DNA of 64,000 nucleotides, taken from assembly GCA_018268465.1 (NCBI GenBank), contig JAFDWN010000008.1, positions 124,001 through 188,000 of the forward strand. Direction: 5' to 3'. This document shows, one piece after another, positions 9,241 through 17,210 of the stretch. The translations under genes were made by a program, and so were the position numbers. Positions within the stretch are counted from its first letter, which is position 1. The number at the start of each line of letters is the position of its first letter. The DNA comes from Actinomycetota bacterium. GTDB lineage: Bacteria; Actinomycetota; Actinomycetes; Mycobacteriales; Mycobacteriaceae. The notes under the pieces were generated by a model. That model had not been told where the DNA came from, made no database searches, and saw nothing but the letters and a program-made list of their open reading frames with translations.

Positions 9241-10139
9241 CCGCGGCCACCGACGACACCCAGCTGCAGGCACTGTGGGACGACCGGGTGCGGTGGTCAC
9301 GCGCGGCCGACGCCATGAAGCGCCGCCTCGACCGGGCCCGTGTCGCAGCATTGTGGCTGAGCGCCCTGGGCGCCGTGGCCACGACGCTCAGCACCACGCG
9401 GCTGCACGGGACGGCGTCGATGATCGCCACGATCGTCGGCACGGTGCTGCTGGCCGGTGCGACGCTGCTTGGCACACAGTTCCTCACCTCCGATGCGACC
9501 CGGCACTGGGTGCAGGCCCGCGCCGTATCCGAGGCGATCAAACAGCAGGTATTTCGTTTCCGCGCCCACGCGACGCCTTACATCGACGGTGCGGCGCTCG
9601 GGCGGCTGCAGTCCGAGGTCGCCGAGATCGAACAGGGTGCGGTGGATCTGTCGCCCTACGTTCCCGAGCTGTCCACGCCGGCCGGGGCGCCGCCGCCCGC
9701 GATGACCCCGGAGATGTATGTCCGCGAACGCATCGAGAAACAGATCGGCGACTACTACCGTCCCCGAGCGCGGATGCACGCCCAGCGGTCGCGCCGGCTG
9801 CGTCTGCTGACCGCCGTCCTCAGCGCCGCCGCAGCGGTGGTGGCCGCCGTCAGCGCCATCCCTGTCCTCAAGAACGCCGTCAGCCCGTGGGTGGCGGTAC
9901 TGACCACGCTGGGTGCGGCGTTGGCGGTGTATCTGACCTCGCGCCGCTACGACTATCTCGTCGTCAGCTTCACCGCCACCGCCAATCAGCTGCAGAGCCG
10001 GCTCAACCGCTGGCGCGCCGACGGTTCGCCCACCGACGACACATCCTGGTCGGCGTTCGTCGACGATTGTGAAAACGCCATCGCGCACGAGAACGACAGC
10101 TGGATGGCGAAGTGGTCGGAGACGAAGGGCGGCTCCTAA
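9237..10139 (+). CDS. Four-helix SLATT/DUF4231-like membrane protein, partner of the TIR-STAND protein
   Basis: A 300-residue protein with two pairs of membrane helices (about 35-53 with 60-83, and 189-211 with 215-235). Each pair is followed by a charged helical segment with conserved-looking aromatics (RHWVQARAVSEAIKQQ; RRYDYLVVSF). An amphipathic linker holds the motif YVRERIEKQIGDYY (161-174). This is the layout of SLATT/DUF4231 proteins, which have been proposed as pore-forming effectors in nucleotide-signal and NLR-like conflict systems. It overlaps the upstream TIR-STAND gene by 4 bp, so the two very probably act together. Family assignment is from architecture rather than alignment. 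Poring activity is an inference. Confidence 0.7.
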   Translation: MTAATDDTQLQALWDDRVRWSRAADAMKRRLDRARVAALWLSALGAVATTLSTTRLHGTASMIATIVGTVLLAGATLLGTQFLTSDATRHWVQARAVSEAIKQQVFRFRAHATPYIDGAALGRLQSEVAEIEQGAVDLSPYVPELSTPAGAPPPAMTPEMYVRERIEKQIGDYYRPRARMHAQRSRRLRLLTAVLSAAAAVVAAVSAIPVLKNAVSPWVAVLTTLGAALAVYLTSRRYDYLVVSFTATANQLQSRLNRWRADGSPTDDTSWSAFVDDCENAIAHENDSWMAKWSETKGGS

Positions 10140-10184
10140 CGACCCCGCACGCCCCGGAGCACCTCGCCACCGAACGGCTGCAGC

Positions 10185-10210
10185 TGCGCCGGCCGACGGT
10201 GGCCGGCGCA
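10185..10210. terminator. Bidirectional stem-loop between convergent genes
   Basis: TGCGCCGGCC (10185-10194) pairs perfectly with GGCCGGCGCA (10201-10210) around a 6-base loop. It sits in the 82-bp gap between the SLATT gene and mfpA, which converge here. There is no U-tract, as is common in mycobacteria. Confidence 0.6.
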
Positions 10211-10221
10211 CACGGTGTGAT

Positions 10222-10785
10222 TCACTCCCCGTGGACGTCGAGTCCGTGTGCCGCCGCGTAGGCCAGCGCCTGATCGATGTCGATACGGGCACCGCGCAGC
10301 GCCGCGGTCGTCCAGAACGTGGGGTCGACCCGGGCGCCGCGCAGATCGGCCTCCTCGAGGCGGGTGTTGCCGGTGCGGGCGCCGCGCAGATCGGCGCGCC
10401 GGAGCACGGCCTTGCGCAGATCCGCACCCACCAGCCCGGTTTCGCGCAGGCGGCAGTCCGACAGGTCCACCTCCCGCAGATCGCATGCACCGAGGACGGC
10501 CAGCGTCAGATCCACCTCGACGAACGTGACGGGACGGATGCGGCATTCGGCGAACACCGATCCGAGCAGCGTGCAGTGACGGAACGTGCTGTGCCACAGC
10601 GTTGTCCTGCGGAACGTGCAGTTCCTGAACGCCGTGCCGAGGTGTTCGGACTCCGACAGGTCAGCGCCGCTGAAGTCGCATTCGGTGAACACCACGCGGT
10701 CGGTGCGCAGCCGGCTCAGATCCTCGTCGCGGAAGTCGTGCGCGACGAACTCCCGCTCGGCCCAGACCGGTTCGGTCTCGCCCAC
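10222..10785 (-). CDS. mfpA: MfpA, pentapeptide-repeat gyrase-binding protein
   Basis: A 187-residue right-handed beta-helix protein made of A(D/N)Lxx-type pentapeptides from about residue 15 to 165 (DFRDEDLSRL, CDFSGADLSE, ADLRGARTGN and so on). MfpA mimics DNA, binds DNA gyrase and gives low-level fluoroquinolone tolerance. The protein closely resembles Rv3361c, including the C-terminal DIDQALAYAAAHGLDV. It starts with GTG at 10785, three bases past the stop of mfpB, and is the last gene of the mfpEDCBA operon. Length is as expected. Confidence 0.95.
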   Translation of the reverse strand: MGETEPVWAEREFVAHDFRDEDLSRLRTDRVVFTECDFSGADLSESEHLGTAFRNCTFRRTTLWHSTFRHCTLLGSVFAECRIRPVTFVEVDLTLAVLGACDLREVDLSDCRLRETGLVGADLRKAVLRRADLRGARTGNTRLEEADLRGARVDPTFWTTAALRGARIDIDQALAYAAAHGLDVHGE

Positions 10786-10788
10786 CGC

Positions 10789-11367
10789 TCAGCGACGCGA
10801 CGCGGTGAGGCTGTCCAGCGCGTACTCGGTGATCGTGATGAGGGCGGCCTTGGCGGAGTGCCGGTCGCGCGCGTCGACGGTGATCACCGGGATGTGGTCG
10901 GCCAGGGCCAGCGCCTTGCGCACCGCCTGCGCCGGATGCCGCGGCCCGCCGTCGAACTCGTTGATCGCGATGAGGAACGGCAGATTGCGGGCTTCGAAGA
11001 AGTCGACCGCGGCGAAGCTGTCCTGCAGACGGCGCACGTCGACCAGCACGATCGCACCGATCGCGCCGCGCACCAGGTCGTCCCACATGAACCAGAACCG
11101 GCGCTGCCCCGGGGTGCCGAACAGGTAGAGCACCAGATCCTCGCCGAGGGTGATGCGCCCGAAGTCCATCGCGACGGTCGTGGTCTTCTTGTTCGGGGTG
11201 GCTTCGAGGCCGTCGAGGCCCGCTGAGGCGTTGGTGACCAGCGCCTCGGTCCGCAGCGGCATGATCTCGGAGACCGCCCCCACGAACGTCGTCTTCCCCG
11301 CACCGAACCCGCCCGACACGACGATCTTCGTCGACGCCGAGCGCCTCTCAGAGTGCCCGTAGCCCAC
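10789..11367 (-). CDS. mfpB: MfpB, small Ras-like GTPase of the mfp conservon
   Basis: A 192-residue GTPase with P-loop GGFGAGKTT at about residues 19-27, a threonine-rich switch (NKKTTTVAMDFG), the G3-like FGTPGQRRF, and INEFDG in the place of NKxD. It resembles Rv3362c and the DUF/CvnD GTPases of Streptomyces conservons. The M. tuberculosis homologue modulates the MfpA-gyrase interaction. It overlaps the end of mfpC by 20 bp, so translation is coupled. In conservons the GTPase is thought to respond to the histidine kinase-like first protein. Confidence 0.92.
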   Translation of the reverse strand: MGYGHSERRSASTKIVVSGGFGAGKTTFVGAVSEIMPLRTEALVTNASAGLDGLEATPNKKTTTVAMDFGRITLGEDLVLYLFGTPGQRRFWFMWDDLVRGAIGAIVLVDVRRLQDSFAAVDFFEARNLPFLIAINEFDGGPRHPAQAVRKALALADHIPVITVDARDRHSAKAALITITEYALDSLTASRR

Positions 11368-11716
11368 GCAGGGTCCTCCCTATCAGTTCTCGACGTTCGT
11401 CGAATGTCGCCGTATCGCCCAGGGTGGTGTGCACCCTGAGATAACCCTGCGTCACGAGGTCCCCAATCAGCACGCGCGCCACGCCGAGCGGCAGCGATAA
11501 ATGTGCCGCAACCTCGGCAACCGAGGGACTGTCGAGGCACACCTGCAGGATCCGGGCGCGCACATCGGTGGCGGGCCACCCCGGTCGCACCGACGCGTCC
11601 TGCGTCTCGACGGGCGCCTCCAACGGCAGATGAACACCGGATTCGGTGCGGCCCGACGTCAGAGTGTACGGACGGACCAGACTGGGTGCGCGCGGCTCCT
11701 CGAAGGGCTCGTCCAT
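11348..11716 (-). CDS. mfpC: MfpC, DUF742 protein of the mfp conservon
   Basis: A 122-residue DUF742 protein. It has the family opening LVRPYTLTSGRT, and a winged-helix-like middle (VAEVAAHLSLPLGVARVLIGDLVTQGYL) that resembles a DNA- or protein-binding domain. It lies between mfpD (7-bp gap) and mfpB (20-bp overlap). Conservon proteins of this class form a membrane-associated complex with the sensor and the GTPase; the exact role is unknown. It corresponds to Rv3363c. Confidence 0.9.
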   Translation of the reverse strand: MDEPFEEPRAPSLVRPYTLTSGRTESGVHLPLEAPVETQDASVRPGWPATDVRARILQVCLDSPSVAEVAAHLSLPLGVARVLIGDLVTQGYLRVHTTLGDTATFDERRELIGRTLRGLRAL

Positions 11717-11723
11717 CGGCGGC

Positions 11724-12188
11724 TCACGGGCGCTTCATGGCGGATTCGGCTGTCCGGCGCGCCGATTGCACCACACTGCCCACGCGTTCGACGAGGATGG
11801 CCATCTCGTAGCCGATCTGGCCGATATCGCACGACCTGGTGGCCAGCGTGGCCAGGTTGGACCCGTCACCGACCCGCATCAGCAGCAGATAGCCGTTCTC
11901 CATCTCCACCACCGACTGCAGCACGGGCCCGCCCTCGAAGAGCTGCGCGGCGCCCGTGGACAGACTGGCCAGGCCCGAAGCCACGGCGGCGAGCTGGTCG
12001 GCCCGTTCGACGGGCATATGCTCGCTGGCCGCCATCAGCAGTCCATCGGCCGACACGAGCACCGCGTGCGACACACCGGACACCTCACGGGCGAACCGGG
12101 AGACCAACCAGTCCAGCGAATCGCGCTGCCCCGGCCGCGGCGAAAGCGGCTCCCGCGTCATCGCGCTCCTGCCGTCGGGAAAGGTCAT
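11724..12188 (-). CDS. mfpD: MfpD, roadblock/LC7 family protein
   Basis: A 154-residue roadblock/LC7-fold protein, probably the GTPase-activating or scaffold partner of MfpB. The core runs from [20 protein letters not shown] (~25-44) through [10 protein letters not shown] to [16 protein letters not shown]. The ATG at 12188 overlaps the stop of mfpE (ATGA-type coupling). An internal ATG ten codons in (MTREPL) is an alternative start. It corresponds to Rv3364c, which in M. tuberculosis has also been reported as a secreted inhibitor of a host protease. Confidence 0.9.
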   Translation of the reverse strand: MTFPDGRSAMTREPLSPRPGQRDSLDWLVSRFAREVSGVSHAVLVSADGLLMAASEHMPVERADQLAAVASGLASLSTGAAQLFEGGPVLQSVVEMENGYLLLMRVGDGSNLATLATRSCDIGQIGYEMAILVERVGSVVQSARRTAESAMKRP

Positions 12189-14995
12189 TCGCTATCCGTT
12201 CCTCTGCTCTGCCTGGCATGCGATCGTCCGGCATGCACACCGCCGAAATGGTTGCTGATACTCGCGCGCACGGCATCCGGATCGCGCAGGGGCGCCGACC
12301 GCACGCCGGCGTCCGTCTCAGCCGCCGATGCTACCCGGTGGTCGTCGCCGTCGCCGCTTCGATGCGCCCCGCCGTTGCGGTGGCGGCCATTGGGCTCCGC
12401 GTCCGTATCGGCGGCCCCCGGAACCAGCCGGGCGCCCGGTTCGCGCACCGGCAGACCGTCCTCGGTGTGCCGTGCGACAGGCGCCTCGTCGGCGGCGGCG
12501 GCTACCGACCAGCCGTGATCCCACACCGACTCCCAGTGCAGGTCGGTGCTTCTGGCGATCTCCGTCGGGTCGATCAGCCACTCCGAGAGCATCTTCTGGT
12601 AGATGGCGTCGCCTTCGCCCGCAGTCGGCGACGGTTCGTAGGTGTCCTCGGGCGCCGCTGCGGGGCCACCGTGACGACCGTTCCGCCCGGTGGATGCGTC
12701 GGGTGTCCACACGTCGTCGCGCACCTGCCGCGGGACGCCGTTGTCCTGGGGACGGGAGGTGAAGAACGCCGACGTGTCGGTGAACGCCTCGGGGGCGGTC
12801 TCGGCGCCCGACCGCGCCGCCGGCATCGGATCCTGCGGCCACTCCTGCTCCTGCCGTGCCGGCAGCGGTCCGACCGGCGCGCCGGGCGGGGGAATCTCGG
12901 AGATGCCGCTGGCGCCCGGATTACGCTGCGGCAGTAGCGACACGGGCACGTCGGACAGCCCGTCGGCGTAACCGTTGACGTAACCGCCCGCGTCGTCGTA
13001 TGCCTCGTCGAGGGTGAAGGACGGGCCGTAACCCTCGGCGGCGCCATTCGACACCGAGTACAGGCCGGCGACCGGCTGCTGGTCGGACACCTCCGAACGC
13101 GCGATCAGCTGGGCGGGCACGTAGATGCCCGCGGTGGTGCCCGAACTGGGTTCGCCGTCGATGGTGGTGCGCAGCCGCACCACCAGACCGTGCTGGGCGG
13201 CCAGGCGGCCGACCACGAACAGACCCATATGGCGCGCGGTGTACGGGTTGACCTCGCCGCCGGATCGCAGGCGCGTGTTGGCCACCCGCAGATCCGATTC
13301 GGTCATCCCCAGCCCGATGTCACTGACCTCGATGACCAGCGCACCGTTGCCCGCGTGCACTCCCGACACCCGGACCTGCGACACCGGCGGCGAGTAGCGC
13401 AGGGCGTTGTCGAGCAGTTCGGCGAGCATGTGGATCAGGTCGCCTGCCGCCGCCCCGACGATCTCGGCGTCGGGCACCGTCGCGGTGACCACGCGGGTGT
13501 AGTCCTCCACCTCCGAGGCGGCCGCGTTGAGGATCGTCGACACCGGCACCGGGCCGGCCTGCTCGCGCGGGATCTTGGCGCCCGCGAGCACCAGCAGGTT
13601 GGCGCCGTTGCGGCGCATCCGCGCCGCGAGATGGTCGAGCCGGAACAGGCTTTCCAGCCGCTGGGGGTCCTCCTCGTTGCGTTCGAGGCTGTCGATGAGC
13701 GAGAGCTGCTGGTCCACCAGCGAGCGGCTGCGCCGCGACAGCGTCTCGAACATGTCCGCGACCTGCAGCTGCAGCTGGGCCTGCTCGCCCGCCAGCAGCA
13801 CCGCTTGCTGGTGCAGCTCGTCGACGGCGTGGGCGACCTGACCCACCTCCTCGGTGGTGTGCACCGGGATCGGCCTGACGGGGCCGGGTTCGCCGCCGCC
13901 CCGGACCCGCTCGATTTCCTGTGCGAGGTCGTCGTGGGCCACCTTCAGCGCGCTGTCCCGCAGGGTCCGCAGCGGACGGATCAGCGACCGCGCGACCAGC
14001 CAGACCACCACCGCGGCGATGAGGATCGCCGCCAGCACGAGTAGCGCGTCGCGGATTGCCGTCGCGCGCTGGGCGTTCGCCTCATCGCGCACCGACGCGG
14101 GGATCGCGGTGACGGTGTCGTCGATGACCTTCTGCGCGATCTGGTCGGTCACCTGCTGGGACTGCAGCAGCTCCGGGTTGCCCACCAGCACCGCCGCCGG
14201 GTCGGACAACACCGACATCCGCTTGACCATTTCCGAACGCAGCGTCGAGGCTTGTTCGGACGCACCGCCGAGCAGTTTGCCCATACCCGCGATCGTCGAC
14301 GGCTCCGTGCCCGCCAGCGTGACCATCGACGTCCGCAGATCGGGTTCGGGGAGCTGCCCGCCCTGGCTGACCAGCATCTGCTGCATCGCCATCTGTCCGC
14401 GGGCACCGATGGCCCGGGAAAGCCCTTCCGCCTGCAGTTGCACATCCTCGTCGTCGGTGCGCACCGAGCCGGTGATGGCGGTCTCCGCGGTCAGCAGCAG
14501 CGGCACATAGGTGGTGACGCGCTGACGAAGGTCGATGGAATCGGCGTTGACCCTGTCGATCAGGTTCTGGCCGTAGTCGAGCAAGGTCGTCACGGCCAGC
14601 CGCACGTCGGGGATGACGTCGGTGCTGCCGAGCTTGTCCTGCAGCTCGGTTTTGCGGGAAGCGTATTCGGCGAGCGCCGCCTGGGTGTCGCCGCCGACCG
14701 TGCCGGCCACCAGGGCGTCCTCGAGCGCGCCCATGTAGGTGTTGATGTCCGGGATGAGTTCGGCGCGGTCGGCCGAGCGGCGCAGCTCGCCGGCCGCCGT
14801 CGCACTGGATGAGATGCGAAGCCCGCCGAAGACGCCGGCGAGCAGCAACGGCACCAGCACGATCGCCAGCACCTTCCAGCGCACCGGCCAGTTGCTCAGC
14901 GACCAGCGCGGTGGCCGTTTGGCCGGTTCGTGCGGTTCGGGCTCGAAGTCGACGAGCGTCCCGTCGGCCTGCTTCAGCTGGGTGAACGCGGTCAT
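12185..14995 (-). CDS. mfpE: MfpE, membrane sensor histidine kinase-like protein
   Basis: A 936-residue conservon sensor. One membrane helix near residues 39-60 starts an extracytoplasmic nitrate/nitrite-sensing-like helical domain, closed by a second helix near 335-355 ([17 protein letters not shown]). A HAMP-like segment, a dimerisation region without an obvious phosphoacceptor His box, and a GHKL ATPase with [14 protein letters not shown] and GLGM follow. A long disordered C-terminal tail (~640-936) completes it. I chose ATG 14995 (MTAFTQLKQ); in-frame codons upstream encode no plausible protein. It heads the mfp operon, with its promoter in 14996-15275. It corresponds to Rv3365c; the signal is unknown. 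Confidence 0.9.
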   Translation of the reverse strand: MTAFTQLKQADGTLVDFEPEPHEPAKRPPRWSLSNWPVRWKVLAIVLVPLLLAGVFGGLRISSSATAAGELRRSADRAELIPDINTYMGALEDALVAGTVGGDTQAALAEYASRKTELQDKLGSTDVIPDVRLAVTTLLDYGQNLIDRVNADSIDLRQRVTTYVPLLLTAETAITGSVRTDDEDVQLQAEGLSRAIGARGQMAMQQMLVSQGGQLPEPDLRTSMVTLAGTEPSTIAGMGKLLGGASEQASTLRSEMVKRMSVLSDPAAVLVGNPELLQSQQVTDQIAQKVIDDTVTAIPASVRDEANAQRATAIRDALLVLAAILIAAVVVWLVARSLIRPLRTLRDSALKVAHDDLAQEIERVRGGGEPGPVRPIPVHTTEEVGQVAHAVDELHQQAVLLAGEQAQLQLQVADMFETLSRRSRSLVDQQLSLIDSLERNEEDPQRLESLFRLDHLAARMRRNGANLLVLAGAKIPREQAGPVPVSTILNAAASEVEDYTRVVTATVPDAEIVGAAAGDLIHMLAELLDNALRYSPPVSQVRVSGVHAGNGALVIEVSDIGLGMTESDLRVANTRLRSGGEVNPYTARHMGLFVVGRLAAQHGLVVRLRTTIDGEPSSGTTAGIYVPAQLIARSEVSDQQPVAGLYSVSNGAAEGYGPSFTLDEAYDDAGGYVNGYADGLSDVPVSLLPQRNPGASGISEIPPPGAPVGPLPARQEQEWPQDPMPAARSGAETAPEAFTDTSAFFTSRPQDNGVPRQVRDDVWTPDASTGRNGRHGGPAAAPEDTYEPSPTAGEGDAIYQKMLSEWLIDPTEIARSTDLHWESVWDHGWSVAAAADEAPVARHTEDGLPVREPGARLVPGAADTDAEPNGRHRNGGAHRSGDGDDHRVASAAETDAGVRSAPLRDPDAVRASISNHFGGVHAGRSHARQSRGTDSE

Positions 14996-15275
14996 GCGAG
15001 GCCCGCCGTGCTGCCGGCCAGGGGTCCGCGTTTCGCTACTGAGGAGTGGTTCATCGAGGCTTCCTGCTGAGTACTGCCGTGGTGCGGGCGGCGTGATTCC
15101 ACGCCTGGATGGCCTGGCAATTGGTCGAGTATGACAGCCGCGCGCGGCCCTTTCCACAATTCTTACTGAACAAACAGAGTTCGCGCCCCGGCTGGAGTGC
15201 GGGGATGTGGTAAGCGAGCAAACGCCTGAATCCGCCGCTGACGGCGTCCGGTGAACGAGCTGCGATCATCGTCGG
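14996..15275. other. Divergent promoter region of mfpE and the original trmL
   Basis: This 280-bp gap separates the mfp operon start (leftwards) from the ancestral trmL start at 15276 (rightwards). I see no RNA gene and no confident promoter hexamers. It is host DNA and ends at the prophage left attachment site. Confidence 0.5.
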
Positions 15276-15335
15276 ATGTTCCGGCTGATGTTCTACTCAC
15301 CAAACATCAATTTCTACCTAACACACCCGGGGTGA
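15276..15335 (+). pseudogene. trmL: Severed 5' end of trmL at the prophage left end
   Basis: ATG at 15276 begins MFRLMFYS, the authentic mycobacterial TrmL N-terminus (compare MFRLLFVSPRI of Rv3366). From 15299 the frame runs into prophage DNA and stops at 15335 after 19 codons. The intact trmL with a prophage-supplied start lies at 26163. This fragment is the native start left behind when the element integrated, so the native trmL promoter now reads into the prophage. Confidence 0.85.
15286..15298 (+). other. attL core of the integrated element
   Basis: TGATGTTCTACTC is present here and again at 26173-26185, and nowhere else that I noticed. Left of it the sequence is native trmL; right of it is prophage. 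The prophage arm ACATCAATTTCTAC (15304-15317) is an imperfect mirror of GTAGCTTGTTATGT (26153-26166) at the other end. This is the symmetry expected of a serine-integrase attP. Confidence 0.85.
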
Positions 15336-15354
15336 GCAACAGGGAGGACCATCC

Positions 15355-15639
15355 GTGACCGAATGCCAGCTATGCACCGTGCCCACCGATAATGAGTCGG
15401 TGTGCGACTTCTGCCGGGACTATGAACCTCCAGCGGTGTCGCTGGCGCAGCTCGCGGCCGAGCGCGGCGTAACGGTGGCGCACGTCATCGGGGAGCTGGT
15501 CTACACAGGGATGCTATTCGAGGCCAGCACCGACCCACGGTGCTGGCAGATTGCCCCCGGCGCATTCCGCTGGCACGCGGACGACTGCGAGTGCCGGTTC
15601 ATCCCGGGACCCCACCCCGATCTCGTGGAGCTTCCGTGA
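15355..15639 (+). CDS. Small prophage protein with paired CxxC motifs
   Basis: A 94-residue protein of unknown function, first gene inside the left end. CQLC at residues 4-7 and CDFC at 17-20 would form a four-cysteine zinc site. A further Cys pair (DDCECRF) lies near residue 77. The middle (VSLAQLAAERGVTVAHVIGELV) reads like a helix-turn-helix. The GTG start at 15355 is preceded by a good AGGGAGGA ribosome site. It could be a small DNA-binding regulator; no family was recognised. Confidence 0.7.
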   Translation: MTECQLCTVPTDNESVCDFCRDYEPPAVSLAQLAAERGVTVAHVIGELVYTGMLFEASTDPRCWQIAPGAFRWHADDCECRFIPGPHPDLVELP

Positions 15640-15649
15640 GGGCACTCAG

Positions 15650-15715
15650 ATGGAAAACCCGTCCGACCGCCCCAGTGTCGTACTTCCCGGTGGTGGCAAG
15701 TACGTGCCGACCTAA
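15650..15715 (+). CDS. 21-residue prophage ORF coupled to the next frame
   Basis: ATG 15650 encodes MENPSDRPSVVLPGGGKYVPT and stops in TAATG, where the final A of the stop is the first base of the next ATG (15715). The composition is protein-like, with a VLPGGGKYVP segment. A very short coupled peptide of this kind could be real or a leader; function unknown. Confidence 0.4.
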   Translation: MENPSDRPSVVLPGGGKYVPT

Positions 15716-15915
15716 TGTCCCTGTTGGGGTACAACGAGTGGCAGAAGGCCCTAGACGCTATGCGGGCCGCGGGGATTGCCGGTGTCGAGATGTCCGGTGA
15801 GGAAATCGCCAAAGTCGTCCCCAAGGGCACCATGAACGTCCATGGCAATCGCGAGGATCCTCGCGGCCTTCGCAGTGATCCGCCCGCCTGCACGTCCGGG
15901 CGAGCGTTCCAGTAG
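15715..15915 (+). CDS. Possible small prophage protein, overlaps an opposite-strand gene
   Basis: A 66-codon frame starting at the TAATG junction. The first 45 residues (NEWQKALDAMRAAGIAGVEMSGEEIAKVV) look like a helical protein. The last 20 are compositionally poor and lie antisense to the C-terminus of the leftward gene 15751-16380. Both cannot easily be conserved over the whole overlap. I keep this as a doubtful call because of the coupling. Confidence 0.3.
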   Translation: MSLLGYNEWQKALDAMRAAGIAGVEMSGEEIAKVVPKGTMNVHGNREDPRGLRSDPPACTSGRAFQ

Positions 15916-16380
15916 ACCCCTACGGGTTGCCTGCCACAGGTGGTTCTTCACCGCTGCGGCCGACTTGCCGGTGACGCCTTCCAGGTACTCCAACGGCTTG
16001 GCCTGCCCGCCGTTGACCGCCCCGACGTAAACGCGAGAGAGTAACGCAAGGTATTCGTCGGTTAGCCCGCCGCCGGATGCAGCCCTGAGCTGCTGAGCGG
16101 CTTTCTGAAGGTTGTTGGCTCGTGCCTGCCCCCACTGTTTCGAGCTGGCGAGCTGACGACGCAGCGTGTCCAGCGCTGCCTTGAAGTCCACGTCACGCAG
16201 CACCGTATGGGACAGCCCTCCTGCGGGGACGTTGTCCGGGTCGGACGGGTGGATGACGAGAACCGCCGGCCCGCCCTGCGTGCCGCCCTCTGGCCATTGC
16301 ATCTCCGCGACCCATTCCCTGTTTGGGCCGAGGTTGGTAGTCACCGAGTAGTTATCCCTGTTGACCTGCCATTTCGCCAT
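15751..16380 (-). CDS. Leftward prophage protein with C-terminal helix-turn-helix, possible regulator
   Basis: A 209-residue protein, the longest leftward gene at this end. The C-terminal half (TDEYLALLSRVYVGAV..., then LEYLEGVTGKSAAAVKNHLWQATRRGLL, ~130-175) matches a common actinobacterial pattern of a recruitment helix plus helix-turn-helix ending in ARxxGLL. The N-terminal half is beta-rich and unfamiliar. It is transcribed divergently from the rightward gene at 16492, whose promoter lies in the shared gap. That is the usual arrangement of an immunity or lysogeny regulator. The regulatory role is an inference. Confidence 0.7.
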   Translation of the reverse strand: MAKWQVNRDNYSVTTNLGPNREWVAEMQWPEGGTQGGPAVLVIHPSDPDNVPAGGLSHTVLRDVDFKAALDTLRRQLASSKQWGQARANNLQKAAQQLRAASGGGLTDEYLALLSRVYVGAVNGGQAKPLEYLEGVTGKSAAAVKNHLWQATRRGLLERSPGRAGGRITAKAARILAIAMDVHGALGDDFGDFLTGHLDTGNPRGPHSV

Positions 16381-16407
16381 TCCGCCACACTAGCATGGTT
16401 AACTGGC

Positions 16408-16436
16408 TTGACAGACTGGTTAGGCGCACATATTGT
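16408..16436 (+). promoter_or_regulatory. Strong sigma-70-type promoter of the prophage rightward genes
   Basis: TTGACA (16408-16413), a 17-base spacer and TATTGT (16431-16436) lie 56 bp upstream of the start at 16492. The same hexamers with the same 17-base spacing occur on the minus strand at 22765-22793. The -35 lies inside CTTGACAG, a likely repressor target next to the divergent regulator gene. Confidence 0.7.
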
Positions 16437-16491
16437 CTTCAATGTCGGGCAACGGCACCGGCAAACCGAATCAAAGGGAAAGGGCAACGCA

Positions 16492-16812
16492 ATGAACACC
16501 ATGGAATATCTCGGTGACGGCTTCCGCACCGCGCTGGACGCAGCGCAGGCGAGTATTGAGGACATCAAGGCCAACGGACTCGACAGGTCAACAGCAGAGC
16601 TGCTGGATATCCAGGCCCCGTTCCAACTGGTAGCGGACGCACTGACGGGGCTGGCGGATGTGCTGGTCGATACCAACACCCCGCCGGGGCCGAGCACGGA
16701 GCAAGTACTGACCGCGCTGTCGAACTCCGTGTTCGATTCGGACGGCTCACCGTGGACGCCGACGCGGGACCAGGTTTCCAAGCTGGAGGAGATCTTCGGC
16801 CCGACGTCCTAG
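16492..16812 (+). CDS. Prophage protein of unknown function (first rightward gene)
   Basis: A 106-residue acidic, helical protein (MNTMEYLGDGFRTALDAAQ...) with no recognised family. It is transcribed from the promoter at 16408-16436 and ends before a stem-loop at 16839-16869, so it forms its own short unit. The start ATG 16492 follows an AAAGGGAAAGGG purine-rich site. Its position opposite a probable regulator suggests an early or control function, but nothing in the sequence shows it. Confidence 0.65.
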   Translation: MNTMEYLGDGFRTALDAAQASIEDIKANGLDRSTAELLDIQAPFQLVADALTGLADVLVDTNTPPGPSTEQVLTALSNSVFDSDGSPWTPTRDQVSKLEEIFGPTS

Positions 16813-16838
16813 AGACAAAAACGTCGCGTGACGATAGG

Positions 16839-16869
16839 GCCTCCGACCCCCGTTTGATTGGTCGGAGGC
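16839..16869 (+). terminator. Stem-loop after 16492-16812
   Basis: GCCTCCGACC (16839-16848) pairs perfectly with GGTCGGAGGC (16860-16869) around an 11-base loop, followed by GTTATCTCCTT. It probably ends the transcript from the 16408 promoter. Confidence 0.65.
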
Positions 16870-17003
16870 GTTATCTCCTTCCACCTGAGACGCCTGCGGG
16901 CAGGCCCAGACTGCCGCAGTTGTGTTCGCAATCAACGACATTCGCTCGCACGAGCAACCCGCGGGCAGCGGGGAAGCGCTGCCAACCAACGAGAGGAACC
17001 AAT

Positions 17004-17210
17004 TTGCCCAACGAACATGCCGAGGTCACCGCCGTGATCCTCAAGGCAACCGACATGATCGGACACCGAGACGACGGCAGTCTCATGGTGATGGCCAAAC
17101 CGGGATCGGTGAAAGTGGCTGGGAACACCGTCCAGTTCACCGCCCTCGTGACCATCGATGATGTTGAAGAGTTCTACCTTCCGCCGGCCGCGAGGCTGGC
17201 GCGGGGATGA
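17004..17210 (+). CDS. Small prophage protein, TTG start
   Basis: A 68-residue protein (LPNEHAEVTAVILKATDMIGH...). The beta-strand-like pattern TVQFTALVTIDDVEEFYLP is near its end. The TTG start at 17004 follows GAGAGGAA at good distance. The stop at 17210 overlaps the start of the next gene (ATGA). No family was recognised. Confidence 0.6.
   Translation: MPNEHAEVTAVILKATDMIGHRDDGSLMVMAKPGSVKVAGNTVQFTALVTIDDVEEFYLPPAARLARG

Noticed and set aside
11501..12937. Long plus-strand open frame across mfpC-mfpE
   Set aside because: No protein-like features; the minus-strand mfp genes are well recognised.
15276..15340. tRNA gene as prophage attachment site
   Set aside because: No cloverleaf-capable sequence is present. 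The target is the trmL coding sequence and the integrase is the serine type, which does not need a tRNA.
16396..16422. L5-type stoperator (GGTGGCTGTCAAG) at the rightward prophage promoter
   Set aside because: Only the eight bases CTGTCAAG match, and they contain the -35 hexamer itself. I found no further copies in the element.
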